In this document: in pieces, positions 1-8,849 of the stretch | How the letters are laid out: every line of letters begins with the position of its first letter | Numbering within the stretch: the first letter of the stretch is position 1 | Assembly (NCBI RefSeq): GCF_039536245.1 | Contig: NZ_BAAAYN010000056.1 | Coordinates: 26,394 to 75,071, forward strand | Direction: 5' to 3' | DNA length: 48,678 nt | Origin: Cryptosporangium minutisporangium | GTDB taxonomy: Bacteria > Actinomycetota > Actinomycetes > Mycobacteriales > Cryptosporangiaceae | Made by a program: the position numbers and the translations under genes | Notes under the pieces: generated by a model | What the model saw: the letters and a program-made list of their open reading frames with translations, nothing else | What the model was told of the DNA's origin: nothing | Database searches by the model: none

Positions 1-66
1 CCCCCCGAGATGGTTGTCGACCATTCCGTGCCATGGCACGGAATGGTCGACAACCATCTCGGGGGG
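1..66. repeat. Perfect 66-bp palindrome at the window edge
   Basis: Bases 1-33 are the exact reverse complement of 34-66, with no unpaired loop; the centre is CCATGG and the outer arms are C6/G6. It lies about 160 bp beyond the mshC stop, so it could be a terminator or cruciform. A perfect palindrome exactly at a sequence edge can also be a fold-back assembly artefact. The core GTTGTCGACC resembles GTTATCGACC in the terminator at 10119-10169, a weak hint that this is a genomic palindrome family. Confidence 0.85.
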
Positions 67-198
67 ACCCGGAAACGGCGACAACCACCCCCTCGACAGC
101 GTGTGTCACCACTTCGCGTCGATCCGTGCAGGACACCTGCGCCGCACCGCGCGGGGGGCCGGCGCACAGCACGGCCAGCGCGAAGAGCCAACGACGCG

Positions 199-229
199 CG
201 ACGCCCGTCAGAACACGACGCCCGTCAGA
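199..229. repeat. 14-bp direct repeat over the mshC stop
   Basis: The 14-mer CGACGCCCGTCAGA occurs at 199-212 and again at 216-229; the second copy contains the mshC stop codon (TCA on the plus strand, 225-227). It looks like a small local duplication of the gene's 3' end. The rest of 67-224 shows no gene. Confidence 0.7.
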
Positions 230-1463
230 GCGCGATACCGAGCAGGGCGTCGACGGTGCTGCGCACCAGGGCCGGGGCGGACGGGTCGGACTGCGCGCCG
301 CCGGACAGCGCCTCGTCCGCCCAGCGGTCGACGGCCTGCACCGCGGCCGGGCTGTCCAGGTCGTCCGCGAGTCGTTCCCGGACCCGCGCCAGCAGCTCCA
401 CGGCGGACGGACCGGCGGCGAGCGCGGTCGCGTCCCGCCAGCGAGCGAGGCGCGCTTGCGCCTCCTCCAGCACCGCGGGCGTCCACGATCGATCGGTGCG
501 GTAGTGACCGGAGAGCAGCGCCAGCCGGATCGCCATCGGATCCACGCGGTCACCGCGCAGCCGGGAGACGAACACCAGGTTGCCGCGCGACTTCGACATC
601 TTCTCGCCGTCCAGCCCGATCATCCCCGCGTGGACGTAGTGCCGCGCGAACGGCCACTGGTCGGCGGCGGCCTCGGCGTGCAGGGCGGACATCTCGTGGT
701 GCGGGAAGATCAGGTCCGAGCCGCCGCCCTGGACGTCGATGCCCATGCCGAGGCGGTTGACGGCGATCGCCGCGCACTCCACGTGCCAGCCCGGGCGTCC
801 GGGCCCGACCGGCGACGGCCAGCTCGGCTCGCCCTCCCGGGCGCCGCGCCAGAGCAGCGGGTCGAGTGGGTCGCGCTTGCCCGGCCGGTCGGGGTCTCCC
901 CCGCGCTCGGCGAAGAAGCGCGCCATCGTCTCCGCGTCGTAGCCGGACTCGTACCCGAACCGGCCGGCGCCGTGGATGTCCTGGTAGACGTCGCCCGATC
1001 CGTCTTCGATCCGGTAGGCGACGCCGATCGAGACGAGCTTCTCGACCAGCTCGGCGATCTCCTCGACGGCTTCGACGACGCCGACGTAGTGCGCCGGCGG
1101 GAGCACCCGCAGCGCGGTCATGTCCTCGCGGAACAGCGCGGTCTCCCGCATGCCGAGGACGATCCAGTCCTCGCCGTCCCGGTTGGCGCGCTCGAACAGC
1201 GGGTCGTCGACGTCGGTCACGTTCTGGACGTAGTCCACGTCGTGCCCGCCGTCCCGCCAGACCCGGTTCACCAGGTCGAACGTGAGATACGTGGCGGCGT
1301 GGCCGAGGTGGGTGGCGTCGTACGGGGTGATGCCGCAGACGTACATCCGGGCGGTCGGCCCCGGTGCGGTCGGCCGGACCTCACGGGTGGCCGAGTCGTA
1401 CAGCCGCAGCGGGATGCCGGTTCCGGGGAGAAGGGGCACATCGGGGCGCGGCCAGCTCTGCAT
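225..1463 (-). CDS. mshC: Mycothiol ligase MshC (cysteine:GlcN-Ins ligase)
   Basis: MshC joins L-cysteine to glucosaminyl-inositol using ATP, the third step of mycothiol synthesis, in the cytosol. The 412-residue product has the usual family length and is a cysteinyl-tRNA-synthetase paralogue. Visible motifs are the first zinc cysteine in [13 protein letters not shown] (Cys43), the class-I HLGH signature at about 52-55, the HVECAA zinc segment, and the KMSKS loop ([10 protein letters not shown]). The start MQSWPRPDV matches the family's typical N-terminus; a longer upstream reading frame exists but has no homologous content. In many actinobacteria mshC sits directly beside the SCO1664-family/DUF3090/phosphatase trio; here an opposite-strand amidohydrolase separates them. 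The identification is firm. Confidence 0.97.
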   Translation of the reverse strand: MQSWPRPDVPLLPGTGIPLRLYDSATREVRPTAPGPTARMYVCGITPYDATHLGHAATYLTFDLVNRVWRDGGHDVDYVQNVTDVDDPLFERANRDGEDWIVLGMRETALFREDMTALRVLPPAHYVGVVEAVEEIAELVEKLVSIGVAYRIEDGSGDVYQDIHGAGRFGYESGYDAETMARFFAERGGDPDRPGKRDPLDPLLWRGAREGEPSWPSPVGPGRPGWHVECAAIAVNRLGMGIDVQGGGSDLIFPHHEMSALHAEAAADQWPFARHYVHAGMIGLDGEKMSKSRGNLVFVSRLRGDRVDPMAIRLALLSGHYRTDRSWTPAVLEEAQARLARWRDATALAAGPSAVELLARVRERLADDLDSPAAVQAVDRWADEALSGGAQSDPSAPALVRSTVDALLGIAL

Positions 1464-1564
1464 ATCCCGAGCGTATCCGCCCTCCTGTCGGTTTCGAACG
1501 AGTGTCCTGCCCGGCGGGCGGCGTCCCGTGCCCGCTGCGTGCCACACACTCGCCGTCCGCTTTA

Positions 1565-1696
1565 CGGACATCCGTCCGCTCAAGCCGTCCACCCGGCTAC
1601 GAGCTGCCGCAGCACCGCCCCGGGGGTTGACAGCACACGCCGGTCGCACGATCGTTGCCCCAGCGTAGGCGCGATCGCTGTACGGACAGACGTCCG
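1565..1696. promoter_or_regulatory. Paired CGGAC-N4-GTCCG dyads between mshC and amidohydrolase
   Basis: The divergent intergenic region 1464-1739 contains two copies of the same 14-bp dyad CGGAC-N4-GTCCG, at 1565-1578 and 1683-1696. Both are preceded by TA and share the core ACGGACA-N2-CGTCCG. Their start-to-start distance is 118 bp. A TTGACA-like -35 box lies between them (1627-1632), but I see no convincing -10 at 17-18 bp. The arrangement suggests an operator pair, perhaps for the amidohydrolase. The regulator is unknown. Confidence 0.5.
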
Positions 1697-1739
1697 GCAT
1701 TTCCGCGCAGTCGGGACACGACGAAGGAGTCGAGTACTC

Positions 1740-3209
1740 ATGAGCGATCAGATCTCCGACCAGCTCCGGTCCGGCCGCCCGATCGTGCTGCGCGGCGGCA
1801 CCGTCCTGCCGATGACCGACGCACCGAACAGCGGCCCCCGATCGGTCCTCCGCGACACCGACGTCCTGATCGTCGGCGAGCGGATCGAAGCGATCGGGCC
1901 GGAGCTCGCCGTCCCGGACGGCACCGTGGAGATCGACGCGATCGGCGGCATCGTGCTGCCCGGCATGGTCGACACGCACCGGCACATGTGGCAGACCGCG
2001 ATGCGCGGCTACGGCGCCGACTGGACGCTCACCCAGTACTTCGTCTTCTACTACCTGCAGCACGGCAAGACGTTCCGGCCGCAGGACATCTACGCGGGCA
2101 ACCTGCTCTCGGCGATCGAGGCGATCGACGCCGGCGTCACCACGACCGTGGACTGGTCGCACAACAACCACACCACGCAGCACGCCGACGCCGCGGTCGA
2201 CGCTCTGGAGGCGGTCCCCGGCCGGTTCGTTTTCGCCTACGGCAACATCCAGGCCGGCGCGTGGGAGTGGACCGCGACGCCCGAGTTCCGGGACTTCGTC
2301 GAGCGCCGGATGCACCGCGGCGACATGCTCGGCTTCCAGCTGGCGTTCGACGTGACCGGCGACCCGGCGTTCCCGGAGAAGGCGGCGTTCGAGGTCGCCC
2401 GCGAGCTCGGCGCGAACGTCACCACGCACGCCGGGGTCTGGGGCGCGACCAACGACGACGGCATCCGCCTGATGTACGAAAACGGCTTCATGACGCCCGG
2501 CACCGTCTACGTGCACGCCGCGACGCTGAACGACGACTCGTACCAGCGGATCGCGGCCACCGGCGGCTCGGTGTCGGTCTCCACCGAGAGCGAGCAGAGC
2601 TGCGGTCAGGGCTACCCGCCCACCTGGGCGCTGCGCAAGCACGGTATTCCGGTCTCGCTGTCGATGGACACCAGCGTGTGGTGGAGCGGCGACCTGTTCT
2701 CAGCCATGCGGGCGACGCTCGGCGCCGACCGGTCGCGCGAGCACCTGGAGGCGCACCGGGCCGGCGAGACCGTGACGCACTCGCACCTGCGCGCCGACCA
2801 GGTCGTCGAGTGGGCGACGCGGGGCGGCGCGGCCGCGCTGGGGATCGACCACCTGGTCGGTCGCCTGGCGCCGGGCCTCAAGGCCGACGTCGTGCTGATC
2901 AAGAACGACGCGTCACCGGTGATGTTCCCGGTGCTCAACCCCTACGGGCACGTCGCCTTCCAGGCGCAGCGCGCCGACGTGCACACGGTGCTGGTGGACG
3001 GCCGGGCCGTGAAGCACGACGGCAAGCTGCTCGGGATCGACCTGGAGACGGCACGCCGGGCGATCACCGAGACCGTCGAGTACCTACAGGGTCAGCTCGG
3101 CGAGGAGGCCTGGGCGGCGGGAATGAACCCCGACGTCCCGGAGACCAAGATCCTCGACAACCCGTACACCTACACCCAATACCGCAGCGCCTCGACCCAC
3201 GAAGCCTGA
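1740..3209 (+). CDS. Amidohydrolase, TRZ/ATZ-type deaminase family
   Basis: This 489-residue metal-dependent hydrolase belongs to the amidohydrolase superfamily, TRZ/ATZ or guanine-deaminase-like branch. It shows an N-terminal beta-sandwich segment ([21 protein letters not shown]), the metal-binding loop DTHRHMWQT after IVLPGMVD, a TTHAGVWG segment, a later HAATLND histidine, the SMDTS aspartate region and a C-terminal [12 protein letters not shown] strand. These enzymes usually deaminate or dechlorinate nitrogen heterocycles; the substrate here cannot be told. The ATG at 1740 has GAAGGAG ten bases upstream. It is alone on the plus strand inside a conserved minus-strand cluster and is followed by a hairpin repeat, so it was probably inserted. 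Confidence 0.85.
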   Translation: MSDQISDQLRSGRPIVLRGGTVLPMTDAPNSGPRSVLRDTDVLIVGERIEAIGPELAVPDGTVEIDAIGGIVLPGMVDTHRHMWQTAMRGYGADWTLTQYFVFYYLQHGKTFRPQDIYAGNLLSAIEAIDAGVTTTVDWSHNNHTTQHADAAVDALEAVPGRFVFAYGNIQAGAWEWTATPEFRDFVERRMHRGDMLGFQLAFDVTGDPAFPEKAAFEVARELGANVTTHAGVWGATNDDGIRLMYENGFMTPGTVYVHAATLNDDSYQRIAATGGSVSVSTESEQSCGQGYPPTWALRKHGIPVSLSMDTSVWWSGDLFSAMRATLGADRSREHLEAHRAGETVTHSHLRADQVVEWATRGGAAALGIDHLVGRLAPGLKADVVLIKNDASPVMFPVLNPYGHVAFQAQRADVHTVLVDGRAVKHDGKLLGIDLETARRAITETVEYLQGQLGEEAWAAGMNPDVPETKILDNPYTYTQYRSASTHEA

Positions 3210-3227
3210 GCACCCGCATGCTTTGAC

Positions 3228-3430
3228 CTGGAGCCCGCCCAGGACGAGCGCCGCAGGTGCAAGGTTCGAACCTGGAGCCCGTCCAGGACGGCGCTGACTG
3301 TCGAGCGCGAGACCGCAGTGAACCACTGATCCGCCGTTGTCAGGCGCCGCGCGAGGCAGCTTCCGCTGGGCTCGACCTTGCGGCGGTCTCAAGGCCTCGC
3401 GCTCGCCTGTCAGCGTCGTTCTGGGCGGCC
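3228..3430. repeat. Long imperfect hairpin repeat (copy 1)
   Basis: The convergent gap 3210-3438 is filled by a long imperfect hairpin. The 10-mer CTGGAGCCCG occurs at 3228 and 3272. The arm 3277-3298 pairs with 3409-3430, and several mismatches in DNA become G-U pairs in plus-strand RNA (gacgg against ucguu). An inner pairing brings 3304-3319 (gcgcgagaccgc) near 3381-3403. A related element sits at 35249-35352 in another convergent gap, so this is a dispersed repeat, possibly a terminator or REP/MITE-like element. Confidence 0.6.
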
Positions 3431-3438
3431 GCCCACAC

Positions 3439-4257
3439 CTAAAAGGGGGGCCAGGGGACTGTGTGGCGAGATCCGGCGGGGCGGGGAAAGCGGCCGGTAC
3501 GCAGCATGCGGTCGACGCGCGCGACCGTCGCCCGCACCTCGGCGTCGGTCAGGTGGTCCTCCAGCGCCTCGCGGAGCGGTCCGCTCTCGAGCTCGGCGCG
3601 GAGCCGGGTCAGCGCTTCGATCTCCTCGGCTTCGAGCGGCTCCCCGCCCCAGCCCCAGAGCAGCGTCCGGAGCTTCGGCTCCTCGTGGAAGCAGAGCCCG
3701 TGGTCGACGCCGTACAGGTGACCCTTCGCGGTCAGCAGCAAGTGGCCACCCTTGCGGTCGGCGTTGTTCGCCACCGAGTCGAGCACGGCCAGCCGCCGCA
3801 GCCGCGTGTCGTCGGCGTGCGCGACGACGACGTCCCGCCCGCCTCCGTCGACTCCGCCGAACACCGGGAACCAGCCCTTCGGCACCCGCTCGCGCGGCAT
3901 CAGGTCGACCAGCTCGTCCACCGACTCGGACTCGATCCACAGCTGGCACATCCCGGGCCCGAACGGTCCGTCCCGGAGCAGTGTGGGCGGCACCAGGTCC
4001 CAGCCGAGCGTCTGGTCGAGCAGGTACGTCGACACCTCGCGGCCGGCGAGCGTCCCGTCCGGGAAGTCCCAGAGCGGACGTTCGCCGCGGACCGGCTTGT
4101 ACACGCAGGCGGCGGTGATGCCGTTCGCGCTGACCGCCGCGAGCAGCGTCGCGTTGCTGGCGTCGACCAGCCGCCCTTCGATCTGGAGCTCACCCGTCGC
4201 CAGCAGGGTGAGCGCGTCGGCCGGGTCGAGTTCCGGTGGCTGCTCCGCTGCGCTCAG
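3439..4257 (-). CDS. SCO1664-family protein (PI3/4-kinase-like fold)
   Basis: This is a member of the actinobacterial SCO1664 family, distantly related to phosphatidylinositol 3/4-kinase catalytic domains; no reaction is established as far as I know. Kinase-like features include the ACVYKPVRGERPLWDFP segment (nucleotide-binding Lys), the loop DSVANNADRKGGHLL (catalytic D/N) and YGVDHGLCFH (metal Asp). It ends just before a poly-G run. The start is uncertain. A CTG at 4257-4255 overlaps the DUF3090 stop as CTGA and precedes the conserved SAAEQPPELDP. The in-frame GTGs at 4326 and 4317 would force a long overlap with the DUF3090 zinc segment. I chose CTG because of translational coupling; PGAP-like tools would choose GTG. 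Confidence 0.85.
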   Translation of the reverse strand: MSAAEQPPELDPADALTLLATGELQIEGRLVDASNATLLAAVSANGITAACVYKPVRGERPLWDFPDGTLAGREVSTYLLDQTLGWDLVPPTLLRDGPFGPGMCQLWIESESVDELVDLMPRERVPKGWFPVFGGVDGGGRDVVVAHADDTRLRRLAVLDSVANNADRKGGHLLLTAKGHLYGVDHGLCFHEEPKLRTLLWGWGGEPLEAEEIEALTRLRAELESGPLREALEDHLTDAEVRATVARVDRMLRTGRFPRPAGSRHTVPWPPF

Positions 4258-4781
4258 CGCCGGTATCCGTTCTGACGGGGGCAGACGTGCCCGCCGGACT
4301 CCAGCGGCAGCCCGCACAGCGGGCACGGCGGACGTCCGGCCGCGACTACCCGCACGGCGCGGGCCACGAAGGCCCGGGTTTCGGTGGCGGTGAGCCGCAC
4401 GCGGAGGCTGTCGAGCTCCTCCTCCGGCGCCTCTTCGTCCTCCGACTGGGCGGTCGCCTCGACGATGACCGTGGACGACTCGGCGTCCCAGGCGAGCGAG
4501 AGCGTGCCGACCCGGAACTCCTCTTCGACCGGCGCGGTGAGCGGCGCGGTGTCGACGTCGTCGGGATCGTTCCCGGTGTCGGCACCGAGCCGACGCTGGG
4601 CCTCGTCGAGGAGCTCGACGAGCCGCTCTGCCAGCAGCGCCACCTGAGTCTTCTCGAGCACGACGCTGACGGTGCGGCTCTCATCGGTGGCCTGCAGGTA
4701 GAACGTACGGTCGCCGGGTTCCCCGACCGTTCCGGCGACGAACCTCTCTGGGCGTTCGAACGCGTAGACCTGACCTGCCAT
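4254..4781 (-). CDS. DUF3090 family protein with C-terminal CxxC
   Basis: This 175-residue protein belongs to DUF3090, one member of a trio (with the SCO1664-family and MSMEG_4193-family proteins) that travels together in actinobacteria; the biochemical role is unknown. It begins QVYAFERPERFVAGTVGEPGDRTF, the typical family opening. It has an acidic middle (SEDEEAPEEEL) and ends with a zinc-ribbon-like CPLCGLPL followed by GGHVCPRQNG. A -10-like TAGGGT lies six bases before the ATG, so the transcript may be leaderless. It overlaps the next gene by four bases. Confidence 0.92.
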   Translation of the reverse strand: MAGQVYAFERPERFVAGTVGEPGDRTFYLQATDESRTVSVVLEKTQVALLAERLVELLDEAQRRLGADTGNDPDDVDTAPLTAPVEEEFRVGTLSLAWDAESSTVIVEATAQSEDEEAPEEELDSLRVRLTATETRAFVARAVRVVAAGRPPCPLCGLPLESGGHVCPRQNGYRR

Positions 4782-4787
4782 GCCTCG

Positions 4788-4793
4788 ACCCTA
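4788..4793 (-). promoter_or_regulatory. Candidate leaderless -10 box for DUF3090 gene
   Basis: On the minus strand TAGGGT is followed by six bases and then the DUF3090 ATG, the spacing expected if transcription begins at or next to the start codon. No good -35 is visible. Confidence 0.4.
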
Positions 4794-4832
4794 CGCGGTC
4801 CGGGCTCGGGTCGCCTCTACGAGGTCCCCCGG

Positions 4833-5555
4833 TCAGACCGCCCCTGCACCGCCGCCGACGACGGCGTCCGAATCGCTCGTCCGGTCTTCGTCACCGGTCG
4901 ATTTCGGGGGCGGCAGAAGGCCGGTCAGTTCGCCGCCGATGTCGTTCACCCGCACCACGAACGGCCGGGTCTCGGCGTACCGGATGACGCTCACCGAGCA
5001 CGGGTCGACGACGATCCGCTGGAACAGGTCGAGGTGCATGCCGTAGGCGTCGGCGAGGATGGCCTTGATCACGTCACCGTGGCTGCAGGCCAGCCAGACC
5101 GCGTCCGGACCGTGCGACGCCTCGACCCGCGCGTTCCACTCGCGGACGGCGGCGACGGCCCGGGACTGGGTGGCCGCCAGGCCTTCGCCCTCCGGTCCGG
5201 GGAACACCGCGGCCGACGGGTGCTGCTGGACGACCTTCCAGAGCGGCTCCTTGACCAGCTCGGTCAGCTTGCGGCCGGTCCAGTCGCCGTACTTGCACTC
5301 GCCGAGCCGCTCGTCGATCACCGGGGCGTCGGGGCCGCTCTCGCGATCGACCAGCAACGGCTTGACCGTCTGCTGGCAGCGGTCGAGGGGGCTGGACACG
5401 ATGGCCGCGAGCGGCACCGGCCGAAGCCGCTCCGCGACCGCGTCGGCCTGCTTCCGGCCGTGGTCGTCCAGGTTGACGCCCGGCGTCCACCCGGCGAGCA
5501 CCCCGCTGGTGTTCGCGGTACTCCGGCCGTGCCGCAGCAGCACCAGCGTCGGCAT
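4833..5555 (-). CDS. Histidine phosphatase, MSMEG_4193 family
   Basis: This 240-residue protein of the phosphoglycerate-mutase-like histidine phosphatase superfamily is the third member of the actinobacterial trio. The phosphorylated histidine lies in LLRHGRSTAN (residue about 9). The second arginine is in VSSPLDRC, a catalytic acid in the DERLGECKYGDW region, and the second histidine in WLACSHGDVIKAIL. The substrate is unknown. The ATG is preceded by GAAGGAA at good spacing. The last 25 residues, rich in Gly, Ala and Asp, are not part of the fold. It lies 51 bp upstream of DUF3090. Confidence 0.93.
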   Translation of the reverse strand: MPTLVLLRHGRSTANTSGVLAGWTPGVNLDDHGRKQADAVAERLRPVPLAAIVSSPLDRCQQTVKPLLVDRESGPDAPVIDERLGECKYGDWTGRKLTELVKEPLWKVVQQHPSAAVFPGPEGEGLAATQSRAVAAVREWNARVEASHGPDAVWLACSHGDVIKAILADAYGMHLDLFQRIVVDPCSVSVIRYAETRPFVVRVNDIGGELTGLLPPPKSTGDEDRTSDSDAVVGGGAGAV

Positions 5556-5655
5556 GCGTTGTTCCTTCGATCGAGGGTCAGTGCCGCCAACGGTACGTCG
5601 GGCCGTTAGGTCGTGTGTCGAAGGTTCAGGCCGCCGTGGGCGTGATCCAGGCGGC

Positions 5656-5692
5656 GGTCCGTCCGGATACCGCTGTTGTATCCGGACGGACC
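5656..5692 (-). terminator. Hairpin terminator after uppP
   Basis: A perfect 15-bp stem (5656-5670 with 5678-5692) with a 7-base loop lies 65 bp beyond the uppP stop and before the phosphatase gene. There is no T-run, as is common for actinobacterial terminators. Confidence 0.75.
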
Positions 5693-5756
5693 GACAACGC
5701 AGCCGGTCGTCGTCTGGGCCTCGGCCACGGCGGGCTGCTGGCCTTCGATACCCGAC

Positions 5757-6593
5757 CTAAGTCGCGGAGATGGCTCCGGTGCTCACCAGCAGCAGGACGA
5801 TCGTGCCGAGCACGACGCGGTAGACGATGAAGACCGTGTAGCTGTGCTTGGCGATGAACTTCAGCAGCCAGGACACCGAGAGGTAGCCGACGATGAAGCT
5901 GACCACACCGGCCGTGATCGTGGCCGGCCAGCCGACGCCGCTGGAGATCCGGTCGTACTCGGTGACGCCCTGCAGGATGCTGGCGCCGGTCAGGGCGGGG
6001 ATCGAGAGCAGGAACGACAGCTTGGTGATCGTCACCCGGTCGAAGTCGCGCAGCAGACCCGCCGACATCGTCGCGCCGGACCGGGAGATACCCGGGATCA
6101 GTGCCATGCACTGGACCAGGCCGATGATCAGCGTGTCTTTCCAGGTGATGTCCTCTTCGTGCCGCCGCTGGGTGGCCGCGCGGTCGGCGAACCACATCAC
6201 CCCGCTCCACAGGATCAGCGCGCTGCCGACGAACCAGAGGCTGCGCAGAGTCGTCTCGATCGCATCTTGGAACAGCAGCCCGACGATGATGATCGGGATC
6301 GACCCGACGATCACCGCGACGCCGAACCGGAAGTCGGGGTCGGACTTCGGTCGCTTGCCGAACAGGCCGGCGAAGAACCCGACGATGATCCGGTAGATCG
6401 TGTCGCGCAGGAAGATGATCGTCGCCAGCACCGCGCCAAACTGGATGATCACCGTGAACGCGGTGATGTCCGGGTCGTCGATCGAGTAGCCGAGCAGCTT
6501 CTCGATGATCGTCAGGTGGCCGGTGCTGGAGATGGGCAGGAACTCGGTGAACCCCTCGACCGCGCCGAGGAGGATCGCTTCGAAGATGTTCAC
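5757..6593 (-). CDS. uppP: Undecaprenyl-diphosphatase UppP (BacA)
   Basis: UppP removes a phosphate from undecaprenyl pyrophosphate so the lipid carrier for peptidoglycan can be reused; overexpression of the family gives bacitracin resistance. It is a 278-residue polytopic membrane protein of the usual length. The signature EGFTEFLPISSTGHL sits near residues 13-27, and the second conserved motif ALIPGISRSGATMSAGLL near 170. At least seven hydrophobic segments are visible. The start is a GTG that overlaps the upstream LLM stop as GTGA, so the two are translationally coupled. Confidence 0.97.
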   Translation of the reverse strand: MNIFEAILLGAVEGFTEFLPISSTGHLTIIEKLLGYSIDDPDITAFTVIIQFGAVLATIIFLRDTIYRIIVGFFAGLFGKRPKSDPDFRFGVAVIVGSIPIIIVGLLFQDAIETTLRSLWFVGSALILWSGVMWFADRAATQRRHEEDITWKDTLIIGLVQCMALIPGISRSGATMSAGLLRDFDRVTITKLSFLLSIPALTGASILQGVTEYDRISSGVGWPATITAGVVSFIVGYLSVSWLLKFIAKHSYTVFIVYRVVLGTIVLLLVSTGAISAT

Positions 6594-7654
6594 CGGCTCG
6601 GAACGTCTCCCAATCCGGCGAGGCGGTGCGCCTCGTCCACGGCTCGTAGCGTGTCGATCGGGCCGACCTCCTGGCCGGGGAACGCCGCGACCGCGGCGGT
6701 CGTGACGCCGGCGTCGGCCAGCGCGCGGAGCCCGGAGGCGATCCGGTCGACCGGGCCGAGCAGCGCGGTGCGGTCGAGGAACTCGAACGGCAGCGCGGCC
6801 ATCGCGCCCTCGTAGTCCCGGCGCAGGTATTTCTCCTGCACCTCGGCCGCCGCGTCGGCGTAGCCCATCCGGACGGCGAGCTGGTTGTAGAAGTTCTTGT
6901 CCCGGCTGCCCATGCCGCCGACGTACAGCGCCGTGTAGGCCCGGACCGCGTGGGCGCACTGCTCCGGGTCGTCCCCCACGACGACCGGCACGGTGGCGAC
7001 GACGTCGAAGTCCTCCATCGTCTTCCCGGCCTTCTCCCGGCCCTTGCGCACCAGCTCCAGCTGCTCCGGGCCGAAGTCGGTGGAGAAGAAGATCGCCAGC
7101 AGGCCGTCGGCGATCTCGCCGGTCAGCTCCAGGTTCTTCGGGCCGACTGCGGCCAGGTAGGTGGGGATGTAGTCCCGTACCGGGTGGACCGTGAGCATCA
7201 GCGCCTTGCCGGGTCCGTCGGGCAGCGGCAGCTGGTAGTGCTCGCCGTCGTACTTCACCCGGCGTTGGCGCGCCAGCGCCAACCGGACGATGTCGACGTA
7301 CTCCCGCGTCCGCGCCAGCGGCTTGTCGAATCGGACCCCGTGCCAGCCCTCGGAGACCTGCGGGCCCGAGACGCCGAGCCCGAGCCGGAAGCGGCCGCCG
7401 GACAGCGTGTCGAGCGTGGCCGCGGTCATCGCGGTCATCGCGGGCGTCCGCCCGGGAATCTGGAAGATCGCCGAGCCGACGTCGATCTGCTCCGTCTGGG
7501 CGGCGACCCAGGCCAGCACGGTGGCGGCATCCGAGCCGTAAGCTTCGGCCACCCACACCGACGACCAACCGAGACGATCCGCTTCCCGGGCCAGCTCCAG
7601 GTTCGCGGCATCGTTGCCCGCGCCCCAGTACCCGAGGTTCACCCCCAGCTTCAC
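6590..7654 (-). CDS. LLM class F420-dependent oxidoreductase
   Basis: This is a 354-residue luciferase-like TIM barrel protein, of the subgroup that typically uses coenzyme F420 in actinobacteria (Rv3520c-like); the substrate is unknown. It opens with VKLGVNLGYWGAG and has the barrel motifs SVWVAEAYGSDA, TLDTLSGGRFRLGLGVSGPQ and PTYLAAVGPKNLEL typical of the family. The start is GTG at 7654 with GGGAG upstream. It forms a coupled pair with uppP and is divergent from the aldo/keto reductase. F420 dependence is inferred from family, not shown by the sequence. Confidence 0.9.
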   Translation of the reverse strand: MKLGVNLGYWGAGNDAANLELAREADRLGWSSVWVAEAYGSDAATVLAWVAAQTEQIDVGSAIFQIPGRTPAMTAMTAATLDTLSGGRFRLGLGVSGPQVSEGWHGVRFDKPLARTREYVDIVRLALARQRRVKYDGEHYQLPLPDGPGKALMLTVHPVRDYIPTYLAAVGPKNLELTGEIADGLLAIFFSTDFGPEQLELVRKGREKAGKTMEDFDVVATVPVVVGDDPEQCAHAVRAYTALYVGGMGSRDKNFYNQLAVRMGYADAAAEVQEKYLRRDYEGAMAALPFEFLDRTALLGPVDRIASGLRALADAGVTTAAVAAFPGQEVGPIDTLRAVDEAHRLAGLGDVPSR

Positions 7655-7777
7655 CCTGCTGCTCCCGTCTGACTCGAGCGTTCCGCCACCCCGCCCGGCG
7701 GCCGGTGAGGTCACGGCGCAGCGTAACGGCGGGTCGGTGCTCCGGTGTGGGGCGGGGCGACGGTAGCGTCCGCTGCC

Positions 7778-8746
7778 ATGGAACTGCGTGCCCTCGGCCA
7801 CAGCGGGCTGATGGTGTCCCGGCTCGCGTTGGGAACGATGTCCTGGGGGCGGGACACCGAAGCGGACGACGCCGCCGAGCAGCTCAAGGCATTCACCGAC
7901 GTCGGCGGCTCGCTCGTCGACACCGCCGACGTCTACGCGGACGGCCGGGCTGAGGAGATCCTCGGCGAGCTGATCGGTTCGGTCGTGCCGCGGTCGGCGG
8001 TGCAGATCGCCACCAAGGCGGTCGCGGTGCCTGCCCTCCGGCGGCGGGACGCCTCCCGCGGTCATCTGCTCTCCGCGCTGGACGCCTCGCTCGCGCGGCT
8101 GCGCACCGACCACGTCGACCTCTGGCAGCTGCACGCCTGGGATCCGCACACGCCGCTGGAGGAGACGCTCTCCGCCGTCGACATCGCGGTCAGCACCGGA
8201 CGGGCCCGCTACGTCGGGATGTCGAACTACACCGGCTGGCAGACCGCGAAGGCGGCCACCTGGCAGCTCGCCCACGGCCGGCCGCGGCTCATCTCCACCC
8301 AGGTGGAGTACTCGCTGCTCGAACGTGGCGTGGAGCGCGAGGTGGTACCCGCCGCGCTGGATCTGGGCATTGGACTGCTGCCCTGGTCACCGCTGGGCCG
8401 CGGAGTGCTCACCGGTAAGTACCGGCACGGGACGCCTGCCGACTCCCGCGGGGCGTCACCGCACTTCGAACGGTTCGTGGGGCGGTTCCTCGACCATCGG
8501 TCGGCCCGGGTCGTCGAGGCCGTCGCGACCGCCGCGGACGGCCTGGGTGTCTCACCGCTCACGGTCTCGCTGGCCTGGATCCGCGACCGGCCGGGCGTCA
8601 CCGCGCCGGTGGTCGGCGCACGGACGGTCGGCCAGCTGATGCAGTCACTGCAGACCGAAGCCCTGACGCTGCCGGCCGAGATCCGCCGCGCGCTCGACGA
8701 CGTCTCCGCGCCGGAGTTCGGGTACCCGGAGCGGGATGGCGGGTGA
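7778..8746 (+). CDS. Aldo/keto reductase
   Basis: This is a 322-residue NADPH-dependent aldo/keto reductase with a TIM barrel. The catalytic tetrad is visible: Asp and Tyr in LVDTADVYADG, Lys in IATKAV and His in DLWQLHAWD. The NADPH-binding part is in PWSPLGRGVLTGKY and APVVGARTVGQL. The ATG at 7778 has no strong ribosome site, but TAGCGT lies eight bases upstream, so the message may be leaderless. It is divergent from the LLM oxidoreductase; the same pair is seen near uppP in other actinobacteria as I recall. Confidence 0.93.
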   Translation: MELRALGHSGLMVSRLALGTMSWGRDTEADDAAEQLKAFTDVGGSLVDTADVYADGRAEEILGELIGSVVPRSAVQIATKAVAVPALRRRDASRGHLLSALDASLARLRTDHVDLWQLHAWDPHTPLEETLSAVDIAVSTGRARYVGMSNYTGWQTAKAATWQLAHGRPRLISTQVEYSLLERGVEREVVPAALDLGIGLLPWSPLGRGVLTGKYRHGTPADSRGASPHFERFVGRFLDHRSARVVEAVATAADGLGVSPLTVSLAWIRDRPGVTAPVVGARTVGQLMQSLQTEALTLPAEIRRALDDVSAPEFGYPERDGG

Positions 8747-8849
8747 TTTTGTACCGATATAGTCACGCACCCTGCGCACAACGCGGGTCTTCGCTCGAAC
8801 TCGGGCCACTTGGCGGGCCTCCGGCCCTAAAAAGAGGCACTATGACGAG

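Noticed and set aside
33-3209. A continuous plus-strand reading frame through the antisense of mshC into the amidohydrolase
   Set aside because: Only 1740-3209 has homologous content; the rest is the high-GC antisense shadow of mshC.
3250-3290. tRNA-like T-arm (GGTTCGAACC)
   Set aside because: No acceptor, D or anticodon arms; the sequence belongs to the hairpin repeat.
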